From the NCBI RefSeq assembly GCF_000698575.1, contig NZ_JFHD01000051.1, positions 1 through 34,352 of the forward strand: a DNA stretch of 34,352 bases, in the 5' to 3' direction. The stretch comes from Caballeronia zhejiangensis (GTDB lineage Bacteria; Pseudomonadota; Gammaproteobacteria; Burkholderiales; Burkholderiaceae). Below, in pieces: positions 17,304 to 25,615 of the stretch. The stretch's first letter is position 1. The number at the start of each line of letters is the position of its first letter. The position numbers and the translations under genes were made by a program. The notes under the pieces were generated by a model that saw nothing but the letters and a program-made list of their open reading frames with translations, was not told the origin of the DNA and made no database searches.

Positions 17304-17474
17304 ATGACGACGCCAGCCGCAGACGACGATCCGCTTCGACGCATCGCGCAACTCGAAGAAGAGAATGTCGCGCTAAGGGAAGTGAACGACATCTTGCGCA
17401 AGGCCGTCGCGTTCTATGCGCCGATGTTCGAGCGGGAGATGGCGTCGCAGCGTCAATCGACCGAAGACGCTTAG
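17304..17474 (+). CDS. Small coiled-coil protein, IS3 OrfA zipper-like
   Basis: A 56-aa ORF starting MTTPAADDDPLRRIAQLEEEN. Residues 12-42 form a heptad-rich helix (RIAQLEEENVALREVNDILR, then KAVAFYAPMFE) that closely resembles the C-terminal leucine zipper of IS3-family OrfA, which typically reads LE-EN-LR-NEILKKA-AFFA. It lacks the N-terminal HTH of OrfA. It lies 20 nt after the IclR gene, so it may be cotranscribed. Its stop overlaps the stop of the outer-membrane factor on the other strand. Either a domesticated/decayed transposase end or an independent small dimerising protein. Confidence 0.55.
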   Translation: MTTPAADDDPLRRIAQLEEENVALREVNDILRKAVAFYAPMFEREMASQRQSTEDA

Positions 17475-18940
17475 GTCGCCCAGCCGAGTCCGAGACTCTT
17501 CTGCAACGCGACGAAGTCCTTCAGCAGTTCGGCCTGCGCGGCGACCACGTCCTGCTGCGCGGCGAATTGCGTGCGCTGTGCGTCGAGCAGATCGATGAGC
17601 GTCGATACGCCCGCCGTATAACGTTGCCGCACGAGCGTGGCCGACCGCTCCGCCGACGCCTGCACCTGCTGCAGCCGCACGACATGCTCGCGCTGGTTGC
17701 CGTAACGCGACAGCGACGAATTCGCGTCCTTCAGCGCGCCGAGCACGGTCTTTTCGTAGCGCGCTTCGGCTTCGTCGCGCGCGGCTTTGGCGGCATCGAC
17801 ATTCGCCGCCGTGCGCCCGAAGTCGAACAGATTCCATTGCAGATACGGCACGCCGACCCACGAGAAATTCTGCTTGCGCAGCAGATGACTCGGCTCCGAT
17901 GCGGAGAAACCGATATCGCCGAGCAGCGTCACCTTCGGAAAATAATCGGCAATATGCTCGCCGATCTGCGCATTGCTCGATGCGAGACGACGCTCGGCCG
18001 CGCGGATATCCGGACGCTGCTGGAGCATGGCCGCCGGATCGCCGATCGGCACCGACGACGGCAACGCGGGCAACGGCGCACGCGCGCCGAGTTCGGCATC
18101 GAGCGCGCCGGGCGCGCGGCCCGTCAGCACGGCGAGTTGATCCAGCGAATCGGTGATCTGCGTCTGCAAGGGCACGAGCGTCGCACGCGTCGTGTCGACT
18201 TGCGTCGTGAGCCGCTCGACATCGACTTCCGCCGCCGTGCCGCGCGCGCGCCGCTGCTCGGTGAGCGTCAGCATCTGCTGCTGATACTCGGCCGTGCGTT
18301 CCGCGAGCGCGAGACGTTCCTGCTGATCGCGCAAGTCGATGTACACCGACGCCACTTCCGCCGCGAGCGACACCTGCGCGTCCGAAAGATCGGCGTGCAC
18401 GGCTTCGGCTTCGCCGGATGCCGCTTCGATCGCGCGGCGCGTGCCGCCGAAGAGATCGAGCTCCCACGAGGCATCGAAGCCGACGGTGTAGAAATCGACC
18501 GGACCGCGTCCCGTCGAACCCGACGAACCGTCATCGCCCGACGAACCGAAGATCGACGTATCCGGCGAGCGCATGCGCAACGCCGCCGCCGATCCCGACA
18601 CTTTCGGCAACTCGTTGGCGCGCTGTCCGCGCAGTTGCGAACGCGACTGACGCAAGCGCGCCTGCGCCATCTTCAGATCGGGATTGTGGGCGAACGCGGC
18701 ATCGATGAGCGCGTTCAGTTGCGGATCGTTGAGCGCTTGCCACCACGTCGCGGGCGCGTGCGTCGCGACGACGCCCTGCGCCGGCGCGCGCACGAAGGCG
18801 GCGCGTTTCGCGGCGTCGGGCGCGATTTCCGGCGCGCCGCGATAGTCGGGGCCGACCGTGCACGCGGCGAGCGCGAAAGCAGCGAGCGGAAGCAGGGCGG
18901 TCAGGCGAAGCGTGCGAGGGAACATCGTCGATGAGTTCAT
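17471..18940 (-). CDS. Outer-membrane efflux lipoprotein (OprM/NodT family)
   Basis: TolC-like outer-membrane channel, 489 aa. Signal peptide with lipobox LAAC (Cys27), followed by TVGPDYRGAPE, the classic NodT start. Two OEP repeats are visible: the first around DLKMAQARLRQSRSQLRGQRANELPKVSGS and the second around LLQQRPDIRAAERRLASSNAQIGEHIADYFPKVTL, ending in LVRQRYTAGVSTLIDLLDAQRTQFAAQQ. It begins 3 nt after the EmrB-like stop, so it is the last gene of the efflux operon and gives the pump a route through the outer membrane. An in-frame ATG 15 nt later is also possible. Confidence 0.93.
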   Translation of the reverse strand: MNSSTMFPRTLRLTALLPLAAFALAACTVGPDYRGAPEIAPDAAKRAAFVRAPAQGVVATHAPATWWQALNDPQLNALIDAAFAHNPDLKMAQARLRQSRSQLRGQRANELPKVSGSAAALRMRSPDTSIFGSSGDDGSSGSTGRGPVDFYTVGFDASWELDLFGGTRRAIEAASGEAEAVHADLSDAQVSLAAEVASVYIDLRDQQERLALAERTAEYQQQMLTLTEQRRARGTAAEVDVERLTTQVDTTRATLVPLQTQITDSLDQLAVLTGRAPGALDAELGARAPLPALPSSVPIGDPAAMLQQRPDIRAAERRLASSNAQIGEHIADYFPKVTLLGDIGFSASEPSHLLRKQNFSWVGVPYLQWNLFDFGRTAANVDAAKAARDEAEARYEKTVLGALKDANSSLSRYGNQREHVVRLQQVQASAERSATLVRQRYTAGVSTLIDLLDAQRTQFAAQQDVVAAQAELLKDFVALQKSLGLGWAT

Positions 18941-18943
18941 GAA

Positions 18944-20518
18944 TCAGTGGCCGGCAGAAGACATGTCGCCGGATTGGCCGCGCGGCGTCTTGAGCAAGAG
19001 TGCGAGCGGCAGACACGCGAGCAGCGCGATCGCCAGCACGTAGAAGGTTTCGGAGTAAGTCATGACGATCGCCTGCTGACCGATTTGCATCGACAACTGG
19101 CCGAGCGCCTGCATCTTCGCGTGCGCCATGTCGCCGCCCTGCGCGAAAAAGCTGGCGGCGCTCGCGGCCATGCGTTCCTGACCGATGACGGAATTCGCCG
19201 TCAGCGATTCGCGGATCGATGCGGTGTGAAAGTCGTTGCGACGGTCGATCACGGTGCCGATGATCGCAAGCCCGACCGAACCGCCGAGATTGCGCGCCAT
19301 GTTGTAGAGGCCGGCCGCATCGCCGGATTCTTCGCGCGAAACGGCGGCCATCGACGCCTGATTGAGCGGCATCATCGCGAGCATCTGGCCGAAGCCGCGC
19401 AAGATCTGCGACCAGAAGAAATCGTGGCCGACGCTTTGCGCGGTGAGCGAGATATCGAGCAGGCAGCTCGCGGCGAAGCACAGCAGGCCCGAGATGACGA
19501 GCACGCGAAAATCCACCTTGCCGAGCAGACGCGGCAGCACCGGCATGATGAGAAACGCGGGCACGCCCGACACGAGCATGATCGCGCCGGATTGCAGCGC
19601 GTTATAGCCCGCGACGACGCTCAGAAACTGCGGCAGCAGGAACGACACGCAATACAGCCCCGCGCCGACGGCGAACACGATCAGAATCACGCTCGCATAG
19701 CGCGGATTGCGCAGCAGCGACAGCCGCACGATTGGCTTCGTCGCGACGAATTGCGAGATCGCGATGAGCAGGAAGCCGAACGCCGTGACGCACGTGAGCA
19801 TCACGATTTCATGCGATTCGAACCACTGATTGCGCTGGCCTTCTTCGAGCACGACGGTAAGCGAGCTCAGGCCGATGGCGAGTCCCGCTATGCCGATCCA
19901 GTCGGCCTTGAAGAACGATTCCCAATGCGACTTCTCCGCCGGCAAGCCGGTGATGAGCAATGCGACGAGCGCGAAGCCGACCGGCACGTTGACGAAGAAG
20001 CACCACGACCACGAGATGTTCTCCGCGAGCCAGCCGCCCAGCACGGGTCCGAGCAGCGGCCCGAGCAACACGATCAGGCCGAAGATCGTCATGCCGACGG
20101 GCATCTGCTCGCGCGGCAGCCGCGTGCGGATGATGGTCTGCGCGGTCGGAATCATCGCGCCGCCGGTGAAGCCCTGGCCGATGCGGCCCACGACCATCAT
20201 CGACAGCGACGTCGAGAAGCCGCACATCACCGAGAACAGCGTGAAGAGCACCGCGTTGCCGAGCAGAAAATTGCGCAGCCCGAACACGCGCGTGAGCCAC
20301 GCGGCGAGCGGGATCATCACGATTTCCGACATCAGATAGCCGGTGGAGATCCAGGTCCCTTCGGTGCCGGTCGCGCCGATTTCGCCTTGAATCTGCGGCA
20401 GCGCGGAGTTGGTGATGGAAATGTCGAGCGTGGCCATCAGCGCGCCGAGCGCGCCGGCCGTGACCGCGATCCAGTCGGTCGCGCTCGCGCGATGCGGATG
20501 CGCGGCGGCCTCAGTCAT
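18944..20518 (-). CDS. emrB: DHA2-family MFS drug exporter (EmrB-like)
   Basis: 14-TM proton-driven exporter of the DHA2 (EmrB/QacA) type, 524 aa. The signature LDISITNSALPQIQGEIGATGTEGTWISTGYLMSEIVMIPL in TM1-2, GRIGQGFTGGAMIPTAQTI in TM4, and LGPLLGPVLGGWLAE (motif C, antiporter signature) in TM5 are all clear. The start at 20518 is chosen because it overlaps the emrA end by 8 bp (ATGACTGA); a start at 20575 would put 19 residues inside emrA. It forms the inner-membrane pump of an EmrAB-OprM tripartite system; the substrates are likely hydrophobic toxic compounds. Confidence 0.93.
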   Translation of the reverse strand: MTEAAAHPHRASATDWIAVTAGALGALMATLDISITNSALPQIQGEIGATGTEGTWISTGYLMSEIVMIPLAAWLTRVFGLRNFLLGNAVLFTLFSVMCGFSTSLSMMVVGRIGQGFTGGAMIPTAQTIIRTRLPREQMPVGMTIFGLIVLLGPLLGPVLGGWLAENISWSWCFFVNVPVGFALVALLITGLPAEKSHWESFFKADWIGIAGLAIGLSSLTVVLEEGQRNQWFESHEIVMLTCVTAFGFLLIAISQFVATKPIVRLSLLRNPRYASVILIVFAVGAGLYCVSFLLPQFLSVVAGYNALQSGAIMLVSGVPAFLIMPVLPRLLGKVDFRVLVISGLLCFAASCLLDISLTAQSVGHDFFWSQILRGFGQMLAMMPLNQASMAAVSREESGDAAGLYNMARNLGGSVGLAIIGTVIDRRNDFHTASIRESLTANSVIGQERMAASAASFFAQGGDMAHAKMQALGQLSMQIGQQAIVMTYSETFYVLAIALLACLPLALLLKTPRGQSGDMSSAGH

Positions 20519-21638
20519 GGCGATTTTCCGCCGCGATGCGATGGCTGTCGTCGGTGGCGGTTTTGGTGTCGACATCGACCGTTACCGAGAGGCCCGGCAG
20601 CAGCACCTTGCGCGTTTGCGGACCCGTATCGACGCGAATGCGCACCGGCACGCGCTGCACGATCTTCGTGAAGTTCCCGGTCGCGTTCTCCGGCGGCAGC
20701 AGCGCGAACTGCGCGCCGGTGCCGGGCGCGAAGCTTTCGACGACGCCGTGCAACTCGGTGCCCTTGAGTGCATCGACGTGCAGCGTCGCCGGCTGGCCGA
20801 CGCGCATGCGCCCGACCTGCGTTTCCTTGAAGTTCGCTTCCAGATAGAGCGCCTCGACCGGCACGACCGTCATCAAGCGCGTGCCCGGCTGCACATACTG
20901 GCCGACGCGCACGGTGCGATCGCCGACGCGCCCCGCGACCGGGCTCACGAGCGTCGTGTCGCTCAGATCGAGCTTCGACTGATTCAGTTGCGCCTGCGCC
21001 GCTTCGACTTGCGCGCGCGCCTGCGCGATCTGCGCTTCGGTCGCGCCGATCTGCGTCGATGCCGAACGCGCGGCGGCGAGATTCGCGGCAAGCGTGGCGC
21101 GCGCCTGATCGCGCGTGGAGACGAGGCTCGCGAGACGCTCGGCGGTTTCGGCGCCCGTCGCGACGAGCGGACGATAACGGTTCACGTCGTCTTCCGCATG
21201 CGCGAGGCTTACGCGCGACACTTCGGCCTGCGCCTTCGCCTGATCGGCGTTGGCGTGCTGCTGCTTCAGCTCGGCTTCGGCGCGGTCGATGTCGGCGGCG
21301 CGCGCATCGAGCGCGGCCTTCGCCTGATCGAGCGAGGCCTGATACTGCCGCGTATCGAGCCGCGCGAGCGGCGCGCCGGCCTCGACCGCCTGATTGTCGG
21401 CGACGAGCACTTCGGTGATATAGCCGCTTACTTTCGGCGCGATGGTGACGCTGTCGGCCTTGAGATAGGCGTCGTCGGTGGTTTCGACGAAACGGCCGAC
21501 CGTCCACCAGCGCACGCCCCATGCAATGCCGGCGACGACCGCGACGATGCCGATTGCAATCAGCAGGCGTTTGCGTGACGGTTTGCGTTCGACGGCGTCG
21601 GCGGGTTGGCCGCCGTGCGTGGGCGCTGTGACTGACAT
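20511..21638 (-). CDS. emrA: HlyD/EmrA-type membrane fusion protein
   Basis: Periplasmic adaptor that links EmrB to the outer-membrane factor, 375 aa. One N-terminal TM helix (about 24-44; LLIAIGIVAVVAGIAWGV) is followed by the family motif TTDDAYLKADSVTIAPKVSGYI, the lipoyl half-motif, a long coiled-coil hairpin (about 100-215) and the second half with DLSDTTLVSPVAGRVGDRTVRVGQYVQPGT. Start at 21638 follows CGGAGA. First gene of the efflux operon, divergent from the TetR gene; the two operators lie in between. Confidence 0.93.
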   Translation of the reverse strand: MSVTAPTHGGQPADAVERKPSRKRLLIAIGIVAVVAGIAWGVRWWTVGRFVETTDDAYLKADSVTIAPKVSGYITEVLVADNQAVEAGAPLARLDTRQYQASLDQAKAALDARAADIDRAEAELKQQHANADQAKAQAEVSRVSLAHAEDDVNRYRPLVATGAETAERLASLVSTRDQARATLAANLAAARSASTQIGATEAQIAQARAQVEAAQAQLNQSKLDLSDTTLVSPVAGRVGDRTVRVGQYVQPGTRLMTVVPVEALYLEANFKETQVGRMRVGQPATLHVDALKGTELHGVVESFAPGTGAQFALLPPENATGNFTKIVQRVPVRIRVDTGPQTRKVLLPGLSVTVDVDTKTATDDSHRIAAENRHD

Positions 21639-21754
21639 GTGTTCTCCGGGAGCTTTCGCGCCACCGCGCGGGTGCGGTAGCCTTCGATGAATGCGGGACG
21701 GCGAGGGCGTTGCGGCCAGAAATGACTACGATGTCACCGCGACGCGCTCGCCAA

Positions 21755-21774
21755 ACTAGACGATGCCGTCTAGT
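21755..21774. promoter_or_regulatory. TetR operator 1
   Basis: ACTAGACG-ATGC-CGTCTAGT: perfect inverted repeat, 8-bp arms. Lies between divergent emrA and tetR. An identical 7-bp core recurs 29 bp away. Confidence 0.8.
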
Positions 21775-21784
21775 ATGCACGAAT

Positions 21785-21802
21785 CTAGACGCGAGCGTCT
21801 AG
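21785..21802. promoter_or_regulatory. TetR operator 2
   Basis: CTAGACG-CGAG-CGTCTAG: the same arms as operator 1 around a different 4-bp spacer. It ends 24 nt before the tetR ATG, so binding should block tetR as well as the efflux operon. Confidence 0.8.
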
Positions 21803-21826
21803 TTTGACCTTGCTCGAGGAGAGACA

Positions 21827-22492
21827 ATGAAGAAGGCTCGCGCCGACAATGAAAGCGAATTGCAGGATCCGGAGCGCGCCAGCACGGCTCGTTCGCCCTT
21901 GCAGGCGCGCGGGCGCGCGCGCATCGAGGCGGTGCTGGATGCGACCGCCGAGCTGATCGTCGAAAAGGGGTTGGAAGGCGTGACGATGCACGGCGTCGCG
22001 CGGCGTGCGCAAACGCCGATCGGCTCGATGTATCACTTCTTTCCGGATCGCGACGCGTTGCTCGCCGCGTTGTGGGACCGCCACGCGGCGGCGCTGCAGG
22101 AACTCGAAGACGAACTTGCGCGGGTCGACAGCGAGACCTGGCGGGCGTTGTCGGCGGAAGCGGTGATCGATCGGATCATGTCGCCGCATATCGAATATTT
22201 CGACCGCAAGACCGATCTCCTGATTCTGATGTCGGTCATGCCGCACGATGAAGCGAAGAAAAAGCGCAAGTCCAGCATGATGCGCAAGGTGATCGACGCA
22301 CGCATGCCCGGCGTGAAAGCGTCCGAGCGCGAACTGTACGTGGACATGCTGCACGCGCTCGCGAGCGGCGCGCTGGCCGTGAAGCTGCGTCCCGCAATGG
22401 GCGACGTGCAACTGGCGCGCCGTTATCTGCGCGAGGTCAAGCGGGCGCTCGCCGCGTATCTCGCCGCCGTGGAGGCGGCGGTGCTCAAATGA
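21827..22492 (+). CDS. TetR-family repressor of the efflux operon
   Basis: A 221-aa regulator with a TetR HTH at about 30-75 (ATAELIVEKGLEGVTMHGVARRAQTPIGSMYHFFPDRDALLAALW, the DNA-recognition helix ending in SMYHFFPD) and an all-helical ligand-binding part. It opens 24 nt after the second operator, preceded by GAGGAGAG. Divergent from emrA, the usual arrangement of an efflux repressor that is released by a pump substrate. The identical palindromes leave little doubt about target, though the inducer is unknown. Confidence 0.92.
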   Translation: MKKARADNESELQDPERASTARSPLQARGRARIEAVLDATAELIVEKGLEGVTMHGVARRAQTPIGSMYHFFPDRDALLAALWDRHAAALQELEDELARVDSETWRALSAEAVIDRIMSPHIEYFDRKTDLLILMSVMPHDEAKKKRKSSMMRKVIDARMPGVKASERELYVDMLHALASGALAVKLRPAMGDVQLARRYLREVKRALAAYLAAVEAAVLK

Positions 22493-22717
22493 TGGACGGG
22501 CCTTCCAGTCTCTATCGGCCATGATTCGTCGTATTTTGTCCGACGATTCGACGGAAACGGCCATGCGCCATATAGGGCGATTATCTTTTCATCGCAACAA
22601 CGGCGCGGAAACGGGATAATGACTTGTCCAAAGAAAACATGCCGAGCACAAAAAGCAGGCTCCACGAATGACGAGGGTCGGTCGGGGTGCCTGCGCTCGG
22701 TTAAACACGGGTCATAA

Positions 22718-22996
22718 ATGTCCAACAGTCCAGCCAGCATTCAAGGCGATTTTCTCAACGCGCTGCGCAAAGAACGCAAGCGGGTTTCCATTTATCTCGT
22801 TAATGGGATCAAGCTGACGGGCCATATCCAGTCGTTCGACACCTATATGGTCTATCTCAATTCGACGAGCGGAAACCAGGTTCTTTTCAAGCACGCGATT
22901 TCCACCATTTGCGAAGATCACGGCGCGCCCGGCCGGCCGAATCATCGCGAGAGCCGTGGTCCGGGCGACCGTCCGCCGCGTCCGCCGCGCAGCTAG
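22718..22996 (+). CDS. hfq: Divergent Hfq-like RNA chaperone
   Basis: Sm-like RNA-binding protein, 92 aa. Sm1 is clear (DFLNALRKERKRVSIYLVNG followed by IKLTGHIQSFD, close to E. coli Hfq 10-40) and the Sm2 hallmark reads FKHAIST (YKHAIST in E. coli). Differences: Gln41 and Phe42 of E. coli are Thr and Tyr, Tyr55 is Phe, there is a one-residue insertion in the beta3-beta4 loop, and Asp9 is Gly. The C-terminal tail (about 66-92) is Arg/Pro/Gly-rich. Rim residues equivalent to R16, R17 (Lys here) and R19 are kept. Stands alone on the plus strand, on a secondary replicon, so likely a paralogue of the chromosomal hfq. Confidence 0.9.
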   Translation: MSNSPASIQGDFLNALRKERKRVSIYLVNGIKLTGHIQSFDTYMVYLNSTSGNQVLFKHAISTICEDHGAPGRPNHRESRGPGDRPPRPPRS

Positions 22997-23024
22997 TCCG
23001 GTCTCGCGCGCGAGTTGGCCCAAG

Positions 23025-23056
23025 CGACGCGCGCGTGAGCTTGCTCACGCGCGTCG
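23025..23056. terminator. Strong hairpin between hfq and the aldehyde dehydrogenase gene
   Basis: Arms GCGCGTGAGC (23031-23040) and GCTCACGCGC (23043-23052) around TT, extended outward by further GC pairs with a small bulge. It lies between two convergent genes, so it can serve both strands. There is no clear T-run, so termination may need Rho or be weak. Confidence 0.5.
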
Positions 23057-23065
23057 ACGGGCCGA

Positions 23066-24535
23066 CTATCCGCGCGCCACGATCGCGTGGCGCAATTCCT
23101 GATAGCCGCGCAATCCCGCCACGCCGAGCTCGCGGCCGATTCCGCTCAGTCCGAGTCCGCCCCAGCACGCCTGCGGGAAGATCAACTGCGGTGTGTTGAT
23201 CCACACGAGGCCCGCGCGCAGCGCATGGCGAAAGCGCCGTGCGGCTTCTTCATCGCGCGTCACGACGGTTGCGACGAGCCCATAACGCGTGCCGTTGGCG
23301 AGCGCGATGGCTTCATCGTCGGTGCGGAACGACTTCACGCACGCGACCGGCCCGAACACTTCTTCCGTCCAAAGCACGTTGGCGGCATCCGGTTCGGCGA
23401 CGACGACCGGCGCCATGAAAAAGCCGTCCGCGCAAGCGCCGTCGAGCGCGCCGCGGAACGCGATGCGCGCGCCGTCCGCCACGCCCTGCTCGACGAGCGC
23501 CTGCACGCGCGCACGCTGCGCATGCGATACGAGCGGGCCCATCGCGGCATTTTCGACGTGCGGCGGGGCAACCACGAGCGCGCGCACGGCCGCTTCGAGC
23601 GCGGCCACGAACTTGCGATAGACCTCGTCGTGAACGAGGATGCGCGACGTCGCCGAGCACATTTGCCCGGCGTTCGTGAACGCGCCGCCCATTGCGAGCG
23701 CGACCGCGTGCTCGATGTCCGCATCGGCGCGCACGATCAGCGCCGATTTCCCGCCGAGTTCGAGCGTCACGCGCTTCATGTCCTGCGCCGCCGTCTGCAT
23801 CACCTTGCGGCCGACGCCCGTGCTGCCCGTGAACGAAATCTTGTCGATGAGCGGATGCGCCGCGAGCAGCGCGCCGACTTCGCCGCTGCCGTTCACGATA
23901 TTCACGACGCCATCTGGCACGCCCGCCGCCGTCATGATTTCCGCGAGCAGATGCTCGACCGGCGACGTCAATTCCGACGGCTTCAGCACGGCCGTGCACC
24001 CCGCCGCGAGCGCGGGCGCGATCTTCCACGCGGTCGTGACCATCGGGAAATTCCACGGCACGATCAGCGCGGCCACGCCGACCGCTTCGTAATGGCGCTC
24101 GCCCGTCACGGCGTCGTCGGGCAATGTCAGCGTCTCGGTCGCAAAAAGCGATGCGTCCGCGCACAGGTCCGCGTAGTAGTCGAACGTGGCGATGGCGTCG
24201 CTGACGTCGGTGTCGGCTTCGAGCGGAGGCTTGCCGCTGACTGCTTGCTGCATCGACGAAAGACGCGTGCGGTTCGCAGCGAGCGACTGCGCGATCTTGC
24301 GCAGCACCTCGCCGCGCGATGCGGGCGTGCGGTTGCGCCATGCATCGAGCGCGGCGTGCGCGGCACGCACGGCGGCATCGACTTGCGCGGCGTCGGCATG
24401 TTCCTGCCAGCCGATGACCGCGCCCGTCGACGCGTTGTGGATCGCGTTGCCCGCTTCCAGAACCGATGCGCCATAGCGCGTGCCCGCGATCGTCGCGGCG
24501 GGCACAAGAATCGAGTGATTGTCGCGGATATTCAT
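23066..24535 (-). CDS. NAD(P)-dependent aldehyde dehydrogenase (aminoaldehyde-type)
   Basis: ALDH superfamily, 489 aa, oxidising an aldehyde to its acid in the cytoplasm. Motifs: PWNFP (160-164), cofactor block FTGSTGVG (235-242), the general-base Glu259 in LELGGKSA, and the catalytic Cys293 in NAGQMCSATSRILVH. The set is closest to betaine-aldehyde/4-aminobutyraldehyde/KauB-like enzymes. It begins 16 nt after the ureohydrolase stop, in the same operon, which points to a role on guanidino- or amino-aldehydes, for example 4-guanidinobutyraldehyde. The precise substrate is inferred from context, not from sequence. Confidence 0.88.
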   Translation of the reverse strand: MNIRDNHSILVPAATIAGTRYGASVLEAGNAIHNASTGAVIGWQEHADAAQVDAAVRAAHAALDAWRNRTPASRGEVLRKIAQSLAANRTRLSSMQQAVSGKPPLEADTDVSDAIATFDYYADLCADASLFATETLTLPDDAVTGERHYEAVGVAALIVPWNFPMVTTAWKIAPALAAGCTAVLKPSELTSPVEHLLAEIMTAAGVPDGVVNIVNGSGEVGALLAAHPLIDKISFTGSTGVGRKVMQTAAQDMKRVTLELGGKSALIVRADADIEHAVALAMGGAFTNAGQMCSATSRILVHDEVYRKFVAALEAAVRALVVAPPHVENAAMGPLVSHAQRARVQALVEQGVADGARIAFRGALDGACADGFFMAPVVVAEPDAANVLWTEEVFGPVACVKSFRTDDEAIALANGTRYGLVATVVTRDEEAARRFRHALRAGLVWINTPQLIFPQACWGGLGLSGIGRELGVAGLRGYQELRHAIVARG

Positions 24536-24551
24536 GATCGTCCTCGATGGT

Positions 24552-25502
24552 TCAACGGTACGCGACGCCCGGCATCACGCAGAGCATCTCGAATGCGAGA
24601 TTCGCGCCGACGAGCGCCGTCGTTCCGGCCTGATCGTAAGGCGGCGAGACCTCGACGAGATCCGCGCCCACGACATTCAGGCCCTTCATGCCGCGCACGA
24701 TTTCAAGGCCTTGCTGCACGGAAAGGCCGCCGATTTCCGGCGTGCCGGTGCCGGGTGCAAACGAGGGATCGAGCCCGTCGATATCGAAGCTCAGATACAC
24801 CGGTGCGTCGCCCACGCGCGCGCGGACTTCTTCCATCAACGGCGCGAGCGACCGGTTCCAGCACGCTTCGGCCTGCACGACGGTGAAGCCCTGCTTGCGG
24901 CACCAGTCGAAGTCGTCGGCGTGATAGCCCGTGCCGCGCAGACCGATTTGCGTGACCTGATCGCAGCGAAGCAGGCCGTCCTCGACCGCGCGTCGAAACG
25001 GCGTGCCGTGCGCGATCTTCTCGCCGAACATCGTGTCGTTGACGTCCGCGTGCGCATCGACGTGCACGACCGCGACCTTGCCGTACTTCTTGTGCAGCGC
25101 GCGCAGGATCGGCCACGCGATCGTGTGATCGCCGCCGAGCGTGATCGGGCGACAGCCGCTCGCGACAATCTCGTCGTATGCCGATTCGATCAGCCGCATC
25201 GAATCCTTCAGGTCGTAGGGATTCGTCGCGACGTCGCCGATATCGGCCACTTGCAGCGAATCGAAGGGCGCGGCGCCCGTCGCCATGTTGTACGGACGTA
25301 GCAGCACCGATTCCGCGCGGATCTGGCGCGGCCCGAAGCGCGCGCCCGAACGGTTCGACGTGCCGATATCGAGCGGCACGCCAACGAAACACGCGTCGAG
25401 ACCAACGGTGCTCGCCGCCTGCGGCAGCCGCATCATGGTCGCGATGCCGGCGAAGCGCGGCATGTCGTTGCCGCCGAGCGGCTGATTGAGTTCGCGCTGC
25501 AT
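24552..25502 (-). CDS. gbuA: Guanidinobutyrase-type ureohydrolase (agmatinase family)
   Basis: Mn-dependent arginase/agmatinase-fold enzyme, 316 aa, that hydrolyses a guanidino group to an amine and urea. Metal ligands are intact: GGDHT (123-127, His126), DAHADV (149-154; Asp149, His151, Asp153) and SFDIDGLDP (238-246; Asp240, Asp242), with Glu256 in GTGTPEIGG. The N-terminal LNQPLGGNDMPRFAGIATM and the SNRSGARFGPRQIR block match guanidinobutyrase (GbuA, about 319 aa in Pseudomonas aeruginosa) better than E. coli SpeB, from memory. The start at 25502 has GGGAG upstream; an ATG 18 nt earlier is open. Cotranscribed with the ALDH. Guanidine or agmatine as substrate are alternatives. Confidence 0.85.
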   Translation of the reverse strand: MQRELNQPLGGNDMPRFAGIATMMRLPQAASTVGLDACFVGVPLDIGTSNRSGARFGPRQIRAESVLLRPYNMATGAAPFDSLQVADIGDVATNPYDLKDSMRLIESAYDEIVASGCRPITLGGDHTIAWPILRALHKKYGKVAVVHVDAHADVNDTMFGEKIAHGTPFRRAVEDGLLRCDQVTQIGLRGTGYHADDFDWCRKQGFTVVQAEACWNRSLAPLMEEVRARVGDAPVYLSFDIDGLDPSFAPGTGTPEIGGLSVQQGLEIVRGMKGLNVVGADLVEVSPPYDQAGTTALVGANLAFEMLCVMPGVAYR

Positions 25503-25581
25503 CGATACGTCTCCCGTCATCGTTGTAAGGACGGGGCGATGTTAGGCGAGGCGAGCGCCGCGCGAATCACGAAATGGAGAT

Positions 25582-25609
25582 GTTCACATCGAGCCGGTTC
25601 GATGTGAAC
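25582..25609. promoter_or_regulatory. Perfect 11-bp inverted repeat between luxR-type gene and gbuA
   Basis: GTTCACATCGA, 6-nt loop, TCGATGTGAAC. It starts 7 nt after the LuxR stop (on minus) and about 80 nt before the gbuA start codon. It can act as a terminator of the regulator gene, an operator for gbuA, or both. No T-run follows. Confidence 0.5.
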
Positions 25610-25615
25610 GCGGCT

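Noticed and set aside
18947..20671. 574-aa ORF on plus opposite emrB
   Set aside because: Antisense shadow; Arg/His/Gln-rich, no recognisable domain.
23087..24886. 599-aa ORF on plus opposite the ALDH and gbuA
   Set aside because: Antisense shadow crossing two genes whose motifs are complete on minus.
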